From JAVSMW01 sp032027005 (GTDB taxonomy: Bacteria > Bacillota > Thermincolia > Thermincolales > UBA2595), in contig JAVSMW010000011.1 of the NCBI GenBank assembly GCA_032027005.1, positions 1 to 64,000 on the forward strand: a DNA stretch of 64,000 nt. The letters run 5' to 3'. The translations under genes were made by a program, and so were the position numbers. This document shows positions 17,436 to 26,397 of this stretch, in pieces. The notes under the pieces are model-generated. The model was not told the DNA's origin. It worked only from the letters and a program-made list of their open reading frames with translations, and ran no database searches. Within the stretch, counting starts at the first letter, position 1. Every line of letters begins with the position of its first letter.

Positions 17436-19619
17436 TTATTTATCAGTCATAACCAACATTCCATATTCATCTATTGCGACTTGTCTGTCTGACGGAATTA
17501 CTAATGTGGTATCGCGACCTTCCACTATCGCCGGACCAGGCACAATATTTCCGGTATCTAATTTACTCATTTCATAAATCGGTGTTTTAACCCATTTGCC
17601 ATCAAAATAAACATCTCTTTCAATTTTTAAGGCAGCTGCCGGACTTGTATCTGATCCTGCTTTCTTCTCCAGCTTGGGTTTCCATAAGGGAACCCTGGCC
17701 TCCAGAGCTATGCTCACTATTTCTATTCCCCCGGCGGGAAACATTGCATTTTCGCCATATGTTTCCCGATATTTATCTTCAAACGTTACGAGCATTTCCT
17801 TAAAGTCTTCTAATGAAGAGATTTCAGCCTTGTTTAAAGGGATTCTTAATTCCCATAGCTGACCACCGTATCTTGCCATCATTTCATAATTAAGAATTAT
17901 CTTGTTTTGATCTTTATCAAACCCTTCGGCAGCAATATCATCATTACTCATAGCTATTAAACGTTTCCACATATTGTTAATGCGAGTCAGAGATTCCATT
18001 CCAAGGTCTTCAAGACTAGTTAATTCATCGAGATTAAATTTCAAATTAACATTGTCATACGCCAGATCTTTAAACTGAGCCAGCGGAGATGCTTCGTAAC
18101 GATGAATTACCCCGGCAGTGGAAGCCCCAAAAGCGGAAAAGACAGATGCAAAAGGTGGAATAATAACTTTATTAAATCCTAATCCAGAGGTGTAACCGGC
18201 ACAATGTACAGGTCCCGCGCCACCGTAGGCTACACATACAAATTTTTCGGGATCCAGACCGCGAATCGCAATAGTTGAGTGCAACGTTGCCTGCATTGTT
18301 CCGTCGATTATTTTACAAATTGCCTCAGCAGCTTCCGGAACATCCATACCTAATGGTTCAGCGACATGCTCTTTAATTGCCTGCCAGGCTTTATCCCGGT
18401 TAAGTTTTTTGGTGCCCCCCAGGAAGTAATCTGGATCGACCCTATTTAAAACTACGTCCGCATCAGTGACAGTGGGCAGAGTTCCGCCGGTATCGTAACA
18501 CACCGGACCAGGGTCTGAACCGGCACTCTTCGGTCCAACTTTTAAAATCTTGGTAACCTCATCATACCAGGCGATACTTCCGCCACCGGCACCAATGGTG
18601 ACGATTTCTTTCATGGGTGTGGCAATTTGAAAACGGCCCACTATTGGTTCCCGAAGCAGAGGGCTCCCTTCCTTGGGTGAAATACAGATATCAAAGCTTG
18701 TTCCACCGATATCCGAACCGATTGCGTTGTCATAATTATATAGCTCTTTGAGAAACTCAACCCCGGCCAACCCACCAACAGGCCCGGAATGCAAGGTAGC
18801 TGCGGGACGTACTATCTCAGACCGGGCTACTCCACCGGCAGCTTGCATTATTAGAAGTGGACGTTTATAACCCTTTGTCGCTAAGTCATTCTTAATTCTT
18901 AAGAATAACTTGCTGAGTGCCGTGCCGATATGCAAATCCAGCATGGTACTCATAAAACGTGGGTACTCCCGTACAACCGGTGCTACTTCGGAAGAAATAG
19001 CAACGGGAAGGTCAGGATACATTTCATTAATAATATTCTTGACACTAATTTCATGAACCGGATTTAAAAAGCTCCATAAAAATCCAACTGCTATACCGGC
19101 AACACCCTGTTGGTATAACTCTGTTACGGCGCGGCGAACACTATCTTCTTGCAAGGGTATGATTACCTCTCCCTTACAATCTACCCTTTCAATTATGCCT
19201 TTTATCCTCGAACGTGGAACAATTGGTTGGGCCTTGTCAGCATTTACGATGTGCATACCCTCTTCTTTAGATAATCCCGCAGCTCGTAATCTTCCGATAA
19301 CTGTTCGATCTTCATGCCCTATTGTTGTAAGAAGCCCGATTTTGGCGCCGCCCGTGCCGCTTACGATGATGTTAGTGCCATGAGTTGTGCCATAACCAAC
19401 AGCCTCCGCTTTGGGAAGGACATCTCCTAAATTTTTTTGTTCGTTGTTGCAAGCATTTTCAATAGCTCGAATAAAACATTCTTCTAAATTCGCTGGCGTC
19501 GTAAAAGATTTACCAGACGTGAACGTTCCATCTTCATGTACAATAATAGCGTCACTAAAAGTTCCACCAGTATCAGTAAATATTGAACATCTATTCTTGT
19601 CATTGGTTACATTTATCAT
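17436..19619 (-). CDS. Hydantoinase A/acetone-carboxylase-beta-type ATP-dependent subunit
   Basis: The 727-aa protein has an ASKHA-fold nucleotide site (FTDTGGTFSDAII), AVGYGTTHGTNIIV, SDIGGTSFDICIS, IGAGGGSIAW and AYGGAGPVHCAGY. These are the hallmarks of HyuA/AcxA subunits that phosphorylate the substrate enol or bicarbonate with ATP. Length fits AcxA (~717 aa) better than one-polypeptide oxoprolinase. Its ATG overlaps the ligase stop by 4 bp (ATGA), so ligase and carboxylase are translationally coupled. The partner HyuB-gamma gene follows after 45 bp. Predicted role: carboxylation of a ketone to a beta-keto acid. Confidence 0.85.
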   Translation of the reverse strand: MINVTNDKNRCSIFTDTGGTFSDAIIVHEDGTFTSGKSFTTPANLEECFIRAIENACNNEQKNLGDVLPKAEAVGYGTTHGTNIIVSGTGGAKIGLLTTIGHEDRTVIGRLRAAGLSKEEGMHIVNADKAQPIVPRSRIKGIIERVDCKGEVIIPLQEDSVRRAVTELYQQGVAGIAVGFLWSFLNPVHEISVKNIINEMYPDLPVAISSEVAPVVREYPRFMSTMLDLHIGTALSKLFLRIKNDLATKGYKRPLLIMQAAGGVARSEIVRPAATLHSGPVGGLAGVEFLKELYNYDNAIGSDIGGTSFDICISPKEGSPLLREPIVGRFQIATPMKEIVTIGAGGGSIAWYDEVTKILKVGPKSAGSDPGPVCYDTGGTLPTVTDADVVLNRVDPDYFLGGTKKLNRDKAWQAIKEHVAEPLGMDVPEAAEAICKIIDGTMQATLHSTIAIRGLDPEKFVCVAYGGAGPVHCAGYTSGLGFNKVIIPPFASVFSAFGASTAGVIHRYEASPLAQFKDLAYDNVNLKFNLDELTSLEDLGMESLTRINNMWKRLIAMSNDDIAAEGFDKDQNKIILNYEMMARYGGQLWELRIPLNKAEISSLEDFKEMLVTFEDKYRETYGENAMFPAGGIEIVSIALEARVPLWKPKLEKKAGSDTSPAAALKIERDVYFDGKWVKTPIYEMSKLDTGNIVPGPAIVEGRDTTLVIPSDRQVAIDEYGMLVMTDK

Positions 19620-20944
19620 CCTTGTTCCCTCCTTACTAATTTTGCTTTCATCTCAAATCTTGGCAGAGTGCCCTCTGGCTCAAGAACAACCCTAGGCTTG
19701 ACAAATAACTTTTCTTGAAGCAGCTTCTCAATTGTATCTTTTAGATGATCAAGTTTCTCGCTAGGATATTCTTTTTTATACTCCACCTGAATTTTTATAT
19801 CACTCACTGCATGGCCGCCCGCTTCTTTAACAATTATTTGTAAAGCACCGGTTGTCTCTTTTAAACCGGTAATAAGATCCTGAATGGCACTTGGAAAAAC
19901 ATTGATACCTTTAAAAACCATCATGTCATCAGTTCTGCCAATGCATTTTAATCTTAAACTTTTTCTACCGCAACGACATGGACTGGTCCATACTACTACG
20001 CGATCATACGAACGGAAGCGTAACATTGGTGTAGCTTGCCGGTCTATTACTGTATAGACCAATTCTCCTTCAGTACCATCCCTCAGTTCTAATGGTTCTA
20101 AAGTTACCGGGTCGATTAACTCAGGAATAATTCCTTCCTGTCCACAGAAATGCATGCCGTCCTGATATTCACACTCACCCCATATAACAGGAGCTATGTC
20201 TGAGTTGCCAAGTGCTTCCACAACTTTAGCACCCCATTTTTCTTCAATAGCCTTTCGGATGCCAGGGATACCACCTCCTGGTTCACCGCCTGTATGAATG
20301 AGCCGAATACCTAAAGATCTAAGATCAATTTTTAGTTCTTTTTCAGCAATTTCAGCAAGATAAAGAGCGTACGAAGGGGTGCATAACAAAGCAGTTGGTT
20401 TCAATAACTTGGCGAGTTCTAACATACGCTGCGATGAACCTGTACCAACCGGTATAAGTGCAGCTCCAATATTCTGGATACCGTTTACCACAGGTACTCC
20501 CCCGACAAATAGGCCGATATTTAAGCCAAACAATATCCGGTCTTTGGAATTGAATCCGTTAGTATGCAATACCCTGCTAACCATATTTGTCCAAATTTGA
20601 TTATCATTTCTGGTTACTGCCATGAAACTTGGAACGCCAGTAGTTCCTGAGCTGGCATGGACTCTAATAATATCATCTATATTGGCAGTAAGATGGCTGC
20701 CAAAAGGTGGTTGTTTAGCCTGGCTTTCTCGAACATCTTCCTTGGTGATAAAGGGTAACTTGAATAAATCTTTTTTACTTTTAATATCATTTGGCCCGAT
20801 ACCTATGGCATCCATCCGATCTCTATAAAAACTGGAATTTTCATAAACATAGGCTACTTGTTGAACCAGTTTTTTGCTTTGAATTTCTTCAAGATCAGTA
20901 TTATCCATATATTCCAGGCCGTTTTGGTATGTATCATTACTCAA
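19616..20944 (-). CDS. Phenylacetate-CoA ligase-like (PaaK family) acid-CoA ligase
   Basis: The 442-aa adenylate-forming enzyme has VHASSGTTGVPSFMAVT (P-loop-like), a GGEPGG A-motif, YDRVVVWTSPCRCGRKSLRL (Cys-rich PaaK segment) and IGRTDDMMVFKGINVFPSAI in the C-terminal domain. Start is TTG with AAGGAAG upstream, retaining the NGLEYMDNTDLEEI opening typical of PaaK; an ATG 12 codons in is the alternative. It activates an aryl or beta-keto acid to its CoA thioester. The 4-bp overlap with the carboxylase gene suggests it activates the carboxylation product, as the benzoylacetate-CoA ligase does in acetophenone degradation. Confidence 0.87.
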   Translation of the reverse strand: MSNDTYQNGLEYMDNTDLEEIQSKKLVQQVAYVYENSSFYRDRMDAIGIGPNDIKSKKDLFKLPFITKEDVRESQAKQPPFGSHLTANIDDIIRVHASSGTTGVPSFMAVTRNDNQIWTNMVSRVLHTNGFNSKDRILFGLNIGLFVGGVPVVNGIQNIGAALIPVGTGSSQRMLELAKLLKPTALLCTPSYALYLAEIAEKELKIDLRSLGIRLIHTGGEPGGGIPGIRKAIEEKWGAKVVEALGNSDIAPVIWGECEYQDGMHFCGQEGIIPELIDPVTLEPLELRDGTEGELVYTVIDRQATPMLRFRSYDRVVVWTSPCRCGRKSLRLKCIGRTDDMMVFKGINVFPSAIQDLITGLKETTGALQIIVKEAGGHAVSDIKIQVEYKKEYPSEKLDHLKDTIEKLLQEKLFVKPRVVLEPEGTLPRFEMKAKLVRREQG

Positions 20945-20975
20945 TATTTATCACTTCCTTCTACAGAACGTCTTA

Positions 20976-22205
20976 CTACGAACTTAAATCCGCTTTACCA
21001 ATGTCAACTGGTTTTGCAATGCGCGGGGCAGTTTCTTTCATTACCAATGACAAGATGCCAGCAATGATCGCTGCGCCAAAAGCCAACCAAAAGGAAGCAG
21101 TTATACCATATAGATCATTAAGATAACCACCTAAAATGGGACCTACTATTCCGCCTATTTCACCGACTGCTAAGGTAATACCGGCTGCCGTGCCAACAAA
21201 CTCATTCGGAATAACATCTCCTGGAATAATTGCAAGGCACAGCGGGAAGGGTGCGTAGATTGCATATCCTAAGATAATTGACGCTAACATTATGGAAAAC
21301 ATGGAATTACTAACAAATAACATTGGTAAACCCACTAAGACACCAACTAAGGAAATAATCAGAGCAGCGCGGCGCCCAATATAGTCTGAATATAACCCTG
21401 ATAAAATCATTCCAGCCATACCCACCAGACCGGTGATTCCAGCCACACTACCCGCCGCAGAAACTGCTAATCCTTTAACGTTGGAAAGATAAATTGGTAA
21501 GAATGAGGAAATTGACCAGTACATTACCATGACAAAGAATAGAATAATTAGGTTAAACACATATTCTTTTGAAGACATTAAAACCTGGCTAGCCTTAACT
21601 TTAACTTTTGGCTGGCTAGTTGCCTCATGGGTCGCTTCGTTCTTTGGTTCTTTAATGAGTAACCAAAAAAGTAACCCAGTCACTATGCCGCAGATACCGA
21701 AAACCCAAAAAGGCGCTCGCCATCCCCATCTGGCTGCAATTAATCCTGAAACTATACCAGTTAAAAATACCCCAATAAAAGGTGAACCTGTTTGGTGAAA
21801 TCCTAAAGCAATCCCCCTTCGCTCCGGAGGCCAGCTCTCATTAATCAGGGCAACTCCAGGACCCCAATAACTCCCCTCACCCAAGCCAATTAATCCCCGT
21901 AAAAATAGTAACGGTTTAAATCCGCGCGCAAAGCCCACCAACGTAGTCAAAATAGAAAACCAAAATATGGCAGGGACAATTACTTTGACCCGACCAACAC
22001 GGTCAGATAGGTTCCCCCCAACAGCAGCCATAATTAACCACGTGATCGTAACAGCTGACATAGTCAACCCAAATTGAGTCATCGATATATTTAAGTCTTT
22101 TACCATCAGTGGTGCTACAAATGTGATTACCATCCTGTCTGCAAATATAAATCCCCATGTTAACCAACACAAAATAAGCAGCACCCATTTATTATTTTTC
22201 ACCAT
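20976..22205 (-). CDS. Major facilitator superfamily transporter (anion:cation symporter-like)
   Basis: The 409-aa protein has about 12 hydrophobic segments, the MFS loop motif GGNLSDRVGRVK between TM2 and TM3, and RRGIALGFHQTGSPFIG and GLYSDYIGRR in the second half. RBS GGGGAGG precedes ATG 22205. It resembles carboxylate/aromatic-acid permeases of the ACS family. Lying 31 bp upstream of the CoA ligase, it probably imports the island substrate or exports an acid intermediate. Confidence 0.88.
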   Translation of the reverse strand: MVKNNKWVLLILCWLTWGFIFADRMVITFVAPLMVKDLNISMTQFGLTMSAVTITWLIMAAVGGNLSDRVGRVKVIVPAIFWFSILTTLVGFARGFKPLLFLRGLIGLGEGSYWGPGVALINESWPPERRGIALGFHQTGSPFIGVFLTGIVSGLIAARWGWRAPFWVFGICGIVTGLLFWLLIKEPKNEATHEATSQPKVKVKASQVLMSSKEYVFNLIILFFVMVMYWSISSFLPIYLSNVKGLAVSAAGSVAGITGLVGMAGMILSGLYSDYIGRRAALIISLVGVLVGLPMLFVSNSMFSIMLASIILGYAIYAPFPLCLAIIPGDVIPNEFVGTAAGITLAVGEIGGIVGPILGGYLNDLYGITASFWLAFGAAIIAGILSLVMKETAPRIAKPVDIGKADLSS

Positions 22206-22465
22206 ACTTATGCCTCCCCTTTTATAGTAAATTAGAAAATTCAGCTTTAAGCTTAGATTATAATTTTACATGAAAATCATCCCCCTTTAACGTTTTTAAT
22301 ACCAACATTTATCACGCTGATTTAGGGGTAACAGTAAATGGGAGATAAATATCTAAGGTTTAACTAATCTGACTTTAGAGCAGTACATCGGCTAACCCAC
22401 CAATCCACAACAAGCCAATGGGGTTTATCCAAAGCCAATAAATACAAGTTGTTTATGGTTGAATT

Positions 22466-23620
22466 TTATAGGTCCGATTTTAGAATTTCGCGGGCTATTA
22501 ATATCTTTTGGATGTTGGAACTTCCCTCGGTTAGTTGCAAAGCTTTGGAGTCTCTCAAATACCTGGCCACCGGGTATTCCTCGGAATAACCGTAAGCCCC
22601 AAGGATTTTTATAGCCTCGTTAGCAGCATGAACAGCAGCCTCAGCCGTATTGTATTTAGCAATAGCGATCTCTTTGGTATGACGTTTATCGGGATAATTA
22701 TCCATGCTCCATGCCGCTTTATAAAGCAATAGACGTGCGGCCTCTTCTTCAACAGCCATGCGCGCTAACTGATCCTGGATCATTTGAAATTCGGCAATTG
22801 GTTGACCAAATTGTTTACGCTGTTGGGCATACTCTGTAGAAACTTTCAGGCAAGCTGCCGCTATGCCGAGACCCCGGGCAGTGGTGCCGATTCTCGTTCC
22901 CTCAAGTTGAGACATGCAAATTCGGAAACCATCACCAGCATTTCCCAGCATATTGGCCGCCGGTACCCGGCAGTCTTCCATGATGATTTCCCCTGTTGGA
23001 ATTGACCTCAACCCCAGCTTAGTAGTTATCTCCCGGGTAGAGAAACCCGGCCGGTCGTTTTCCACAATAAAACAGGACATCCCATGATGACGTTGGCTCA
23101 GGTCTGTATAAACATAAACCAGGGAGATATCGGCTACCGGAGCAAAAGTTATCCACGTTTTATTTCCATTTAGAATATAATGGTCGCCATCTTTGATCGC
23201 GGTGCTCGAAATGCTGGCAACATCGGAGCCGGTATTCGGTTCGGTGATTGCAAAACAACTAATAATTTCCCCTTTGATCAGTTCCGGTAAATACTTTTGC
23301 TTTTGTTCTTCCGTTCCCCACTTGAGAATAGCACTAGGTGCCCCAGCGCACTGGTTATTGAAGGGTGTGCTCATAGACGCGCTTACCTTGCTTATTTCTT
23401 CGATCATTAAGACCATGGCTAGATAACCAGCCTCGTTGCCCCCGTATTTATCTGGTGCAAGACAACCGAAGAAGCCAAGATCACCCATTTTTTTAACCAG
23501 CTCACGTCTGAAGTAGTGTTTTTCATCATCATCAGCTACCGTTGGGGCAATTTCTTTTTCAGCAAATTTCTTGGCCAAATTTTTAAAAGTTATCAGTTCT
23601 TCCGGTAAAAGAAAATCCAC
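22466..23620 (-). CDS. Acyl-CoA dehydrogenase
   Basis: The 384-aa flavoprotein has the FAD/substrate motifs CFAITEPNTGSDVASI and GNKTWITFA, QRKQFGQPIAEFQMIQDQLA, GAYGYSEEYPVARYLRD, and LTEGSSNIQKILIAREIL with Glu at the catalytic-base position. It oxidises acyl-CoA to 2-enoyl-CoA and passes electrons to ETF. Start GTG 23620 has GGAGGGGGAG upstream. Its place in the island, between UbiD-2 and the transporter, suggests it oxidises the ring-opened acyl-CoA. Two MITE-like repeats separate it from UbiD-2. Confidence 0.9.
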   Translation of the reverse strand: MDFLLPEELITFKNLAKKFAEKEIAPTVADDDEKHYFRRELVKKMGDLGFFGCLAPDKYGGNEAGYLAMVLMIEEISKVSASMSTPFNNQCAGAPSAILKWGTEEQKQKYLPELIKGEIISCFAITEPNTGSDVASISSTAIKDGDHYILNGNKTWITFAPVADISLVYVYTDLSQRHHGMSCFIVENDRPGFSTREITTKLGLRSIPTGEIIMEDCRVPAANMLGNAGDGFRICMSQLEGTRIGTTARGLGIAAACLKVSTEYAQQRKQFGQPIAEFQMIQDQLARMAVEEEAARLLLYKAAWSMDNYPDKRHTKEIAIAKYNTAEAAVHAANEAIKILGAYGYSEEYPVARYLRDSKALQLTEGSSNIQKILIAREILKSDL

Positions 23621-23642
23621 TGCTCCCCCTCCTTTTATTTAA

Positions 23643-23783
23643 AATAGCCTCTCGGCATTCGCCGAGTCAGATGGCGCAAGGCTTTGNTAGAAAAAAGGCA
23701 GCCTTTTAACTTCTAACACCAAAATTTCCAGTTATTTTTATCTAATTTTGGTATTTACCCCCTTTTTATTCCGAGAGGCTATT
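23643..23783. repeat. MITE-like repeat unit A with terminal inverted repeats
   Basis: The unit begins AATAGCCTCTCGG and ends CCGAGAGGCTATT, a perfect 13-bp terminal inverted repeat. Just inside the left end is CTCGGCATTCGCCGAG, a small hairpin, then AGTCAGATGGCGCAAGG. It contains an ambiguous base N at 23687, so its true length is unknown. It has no coding capacity. With unit B it fills the 355-bp gap between the acyl-CoA dehydrogenase and UbiD-2 genes. Confidence 0.6.
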
Positions 23784-23784
23784 A

Positions 23785-23980
23785 AATAGTCTCTCGGAAT
23801 TCTCCGAGTCAGTTGGACAAGGATTTCCCCGAACCAACCTTTTAGCATTCCTCCTAGTTTTTGCGGGAGGATACTTGTTGTTCATTGCTCTAAACTGGAA
23901 ATTCGTTTTAAATTTTAGACATCTTTACCATACTCTACCACTTAGCTATGTTTCCTTCCTTCTAATTCCGAGAGGCTATT
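23785..23980. repeat. MITE-like repeat unit B, overlapping the UbiD-2 stop codon
   Basis: The left end AATAGTCTCTCGG (one mismatch) and right end CCGAGAGGCTATT mirror unit A. The left interior CGGAATTCTCCGAGTCAG followed by TTGGACAAGG matches unit A, while the rest differs. Units A and B meet at an inverted junction (23769-23799). The right end lies on the UbiD-2 stop codon (23976-23978), so insertion may have replaced the native 3' end. Partial matches to the terminus occur at 11529-11540 and 30143-30152. Confidence 0.6.
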
Positions 23981-25448
23981 TAATAGGGCGAATTTCATAA
24001 GCATCCCACTTTGCCCTGACCTTAGCCATAGTTTCATCATCTGGATACGCCAGCGGTGCAAATTTTTCGCCCCACCATTTGTCGGAGCGACGATTTTCGA
24101 TTGGTTTGGTAGCATCTATAAGCATCCTTACCCCTGCATTAACCGCCGGGAATTTTCGATCATCAGGATGTACTACCGGATCGAGCATTCCTATCCAACC
24201 GGGGTATTGAATTATATCTTTAGGTGGATGCACCCGGTAAGCAATAGCCCAGAAAACTTTACGTAAATCAAAAATATCTATATCTGTATCGCAAACTATG
24301 ATATTCTTGCCAATCATCAAAGACAGGTGTGAACTCCAGACGTTAGCCCCAACCTGTTGCACTTGCCCATAATAACTATTATCTATCTGCACAATTAGGT
24401 TAGCCCAGGCTGTGCTTGGATCACAATTAACTGCAGTAACACCAGTCATCCGCTCGTCAAGAATATCCCATACGGCTGCGCTATGATTTATCGAACTTAT
24501 GAAATGATCCTCATTTATTGGAACACCTTCCATCGTTCCTTGAAAAATGGGATTATTCCGGTATGTCACACACTTAACATTCACAATGGGTCGTTTAAAA
24601 GATTCCGATGTGTAATAACCTGTGTATTCCCCAAAAGGTCCTTCACTCAGGAAGCTATCGAAATCAATGGGTACTTCACCCTCAATAACAATTTCTGCCC
24701 TAGCCGGCACGGCCAAGTCAACTGTTTCACAACGGACCAATTCTACGGGTTCTTGTCTTAAAGCACCCATGATATCGTACTCGTCAACTCCCCTGGGACT
24801 AGGAGAACAAGCAACTGCCGGCAGGACAGGATCCCATCCGATAACTATAGCCACCGGCATATTTTGTCCCCTCTTTTTCCACTTCCGCCAGTGTTCCCAG
24901 ATATGTTGTCCGGTGGGAATTGCCAATCCTGTTGTATTACGATCGTGAAGCATCATTCTGTATATACCGACATTAGTCCAGCCGGTGTCAGGGTCTTTTG
25001 TAACTACCCCATGGAAGGTCCCGATATACCGGCCGCCGTCTAATTTATGCCAGTAAGGAACTGGAATCTGGAGTAAATCAACTTCGTCACCCATTTTAAT
25101 GTTTTCCTTAACCGGTCCAGAATCAACCATTATTGGCTTCACAGATTCCTTAGTCCTCTGGCGCCAAATATTAATAAGTTCTTTGTAGGGAGTTTCTTTA
25201 GGCATTCCAAGCATTAAAGCCAGTCGTTGATAATTGGAAAGGGAAGCTGTAAATAATCTCCTGCACCATGTATCTTGGTGACCGGTGATGTTATTAAACA
25301 TTAAGGCCGGACCATTACCACGGTCAAAAACTTCCTGTACAATTCCGCCGAGTTCCAGGTTCCAATCCACCTCGGTATTTACATGACTGATTTGCCCCTC
25401 CCTTTCTAGAATACTAATCCAATCCCTGAGATCATTAATCTCCCTCAT
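23976..25448 (-). CDS. UbiD-family (de)carboxylase 2
   Basis: The 490-aa protein has the same architecture as UbiD-1: GRYIGTFHGVVTKDPDTGWT, NVGIYRMMLHDRNTTG (prFMN-contact Arg), GPFGEYTGYY (catalytic Glu), INEDHFISSINHSAAVWDIL and NIIVCDTDIDIFDL. Start ATG 25448 has AAGGAGGGC upstream. It differs from UbiD-1 in active-site surroundings (for example VPYWHK versus APRWQK, and TAVNCDPSTAWANL versus TGVNNEASAYANL), consistent with a related but different substrate or step. It is the first enzyme gene of the island after TetR 2. Confidence 0.9.
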   Translation of the reverse strand: MREINDLRDWISILEREGQISHVNTEVDWNLELGGIVQEVFDRGNGPALMFNNITGHQDTWCRRLFTASLSNYQRLALMLGMPKETPYKELINIWRQRTKESVKPIMVDSGPVKENIKMGDEVDLLQIPVPYWHKLDGGRYIGTFHGVVTKDPDTGWTNVGIYRMMLHDRNTTGLAIPTGQHIWEHWRKWKKRGQNMPVAIVIGWDPVLPAVACSPSPRGVDEYDIMGALRQEPVELVRCETVDLAVPARAEIVIEGEVPIDFDSFLSEGPFGEYTGYYTSESFKRPIVNVKCVTYRNNPIFQGTMEGVPINEDHFISSINHSAAVWDILDERMTGVTAVNCDPSTAWANLIVQIDNSYYGQVQQVGANVWSSHLSLMIGKNIIVCDTDIDIFDLRKVFWAIAYRVHPPKDIIQYPGWIGMLDPVVHPDDRKFPAVNAGVRMLIDATKPIENRRSDKWWGEKFAPLAYPDDETMAKVRAKWDAYEIRPIK

Positions 25449-25636
25449 TTATTGCCCTCCTTCATAGCATTTGAATGAACGCTCAATTCGAATCGAACGG
25501 TTAACTCAGTATATATTGGCTGGTAATGCCTGACAATAAAACCAGATTGAAATGCCAAATATTGAGACTGAATGGCAATATTTTCGGCTAATTGGTCAAT
25601 CTCAAATTCTGGGCCGAAATCCCCCCGGTCGAACAT
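25445..25636 (-). CDS. Hypothetical 63-aa ORF overlapping the UbiD-2 start
   Basis: The frame ends in an ATGA overlap with UbiD-2 and could encode a small acidic protein (MFDRGDFGPEFEIDQL...). I recognise no family. There is no clear ribosome site, and its ATG lies inside an inverted repeat that could be an operator. It is either a small leader protein or chance coding in the UbiD-2 5' region. Confidence 0.25.
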   Translation of the reverse strand: MFDRGDFGPEFEIDQLAENIAIQSQYLAFQSGFIVRHYQPIYTELTVRFELSVHSNAMKEGNK

Positions 25637-25654
25637 TCTGTTGAATAAATGTTC
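25631..25654. promoter_or_regulatory. Candidate TetR operator upstream of UbiD-2
   Basis: GAACATT and AATGTTC form a perfect 7-bp inverted repeat around a 10-base spacer. The site lies ~183 bp upstream of the UbiD-2 start and ~147 bp downstream of the TetR 2 gene. Near it TAAAAT (minus strand) could be a -10 box. Control of the island by TetR 2 through this site is inference. Confidence 0.35.
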
Positions 25655-25726
25655 ATTTTTATTTTAGTGGATACGATTATTGGGGAGATATACCCACCTG
25701 ATGGGTTAGGTTAGATAAAATAAATA

Positions 25727-25752
25727 AGCTGATCACCCGAAGGTAATCAGCT
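25727..25752 (-). terminator. Rho-independent terminator after TetR 2
   Basis: The minus strand reads AGCTGATTACC-TTCG-GGTGATCAGCT, an 11-bp stem with one mismatch and a UUCG tetraloop, followed by TATTTTATTTTA. It lies ~50 bp after the TetR 2 stop and isolates it from the UbiD-2 transcript. Confidence 0.7.
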
Positions 25753-25800
25753 CTAACATTCCGTTATTCACTTCATATTTAATAGAAAGTTCCTTGACTG

Positions 25801-26397
25801 CTAACTTTTTAGAATTCGGTAAGCCGCGTCAGCAAACAGTTGAGCAATCTGATCGGCTGAAATGCTGCCCTCCGACCGGTACCATTGAGTAAGCCAATTG
25901 CACATACCTAAAACGGCAAAAGTTATTACCTTAACATTGGTCTGACGAAAAATCCCGCGATTAACACCCTCCTGGATGATATCGCGAAATATCCATTCCA
26001 CAGCATCACGATCTCTAATATATTGCTCATAATGCTGTGGTAAAAGAGAATTCTTCTCCTTAAGAAAAACTGAAACATATTCCTGATGATCAGCCAGCAG
26101 CTTAACATTGATAGTTACTGCCTTTATTAGCTTTTCATCCGGCTCAAGATTTGACTGCTTGATCTGTTCCAATACCGGCAAAAAACTGCGAATTCCCCTA
26201 TTGATTATCTCAAACAGAAGTTCCTCTTTGTTCTCAATGTAATAATATAATCCCCCTTTTGGCAAGCCGACTTCCTGGGCAATATCACCTATGGATGTTC
26301 CGTGATAACCCTTATGGTGAAAAAGCTTGGCCGCGGCCCGAATTATTTCTTCCTTCCTATTGGAAGAACTGTCCCTACTCAACAAATCTTTTTCCAC
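25801..26397 (-). CDS. TetR-family transcriptional regulator 2
   Basis: The 198-aa protein has an N-terminal HTH (AAAKLFHHKGYHGTSIGDIAQEVGLPKGGLYYYIENKEELL) and ligand domain ending GMCNWLTQWYRSEGSI...FADAAYRILKS. It is paralogous to TetR 1 inside the island. Start is GTG 26397 with a weak GGGG site. It stands at the upstream edge of the catabolic island with its own terminator, so it probably represses the island in response to an acyl-CoA or aryl-CoA intermediate. Confidence 0.87.
   Translation of the reverse strand: MEKDLLSRDSSSNRKEEIIRAAAKLFHHKGYHGTSIGDIAQEVGLPKGGLYYYIENKEELLFEIINRGIRSFLPVLEQIKQSNLEPDEKLIKAVTINVKLLADHQEYVSVFLKEKNSLLPQHYEQYIRDRDAVEWIFRDIIQEGVNRGIFRQTNVKVITFAVLGMCNWLTQWYRSEGSISADQIAQLFADAAYRILKS

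Noticed and set aside
15045..19619. Reading the HyuA/HyuB pair as hydantoinase or 5-oxoprolinase
   Set aside because: The gamma-like zinc tail, the coupled CoA ligase and the catabolic surroundings favour a ketone-carboxylase-type enzyme. Plain hydantoinase cannot be fully excluded.
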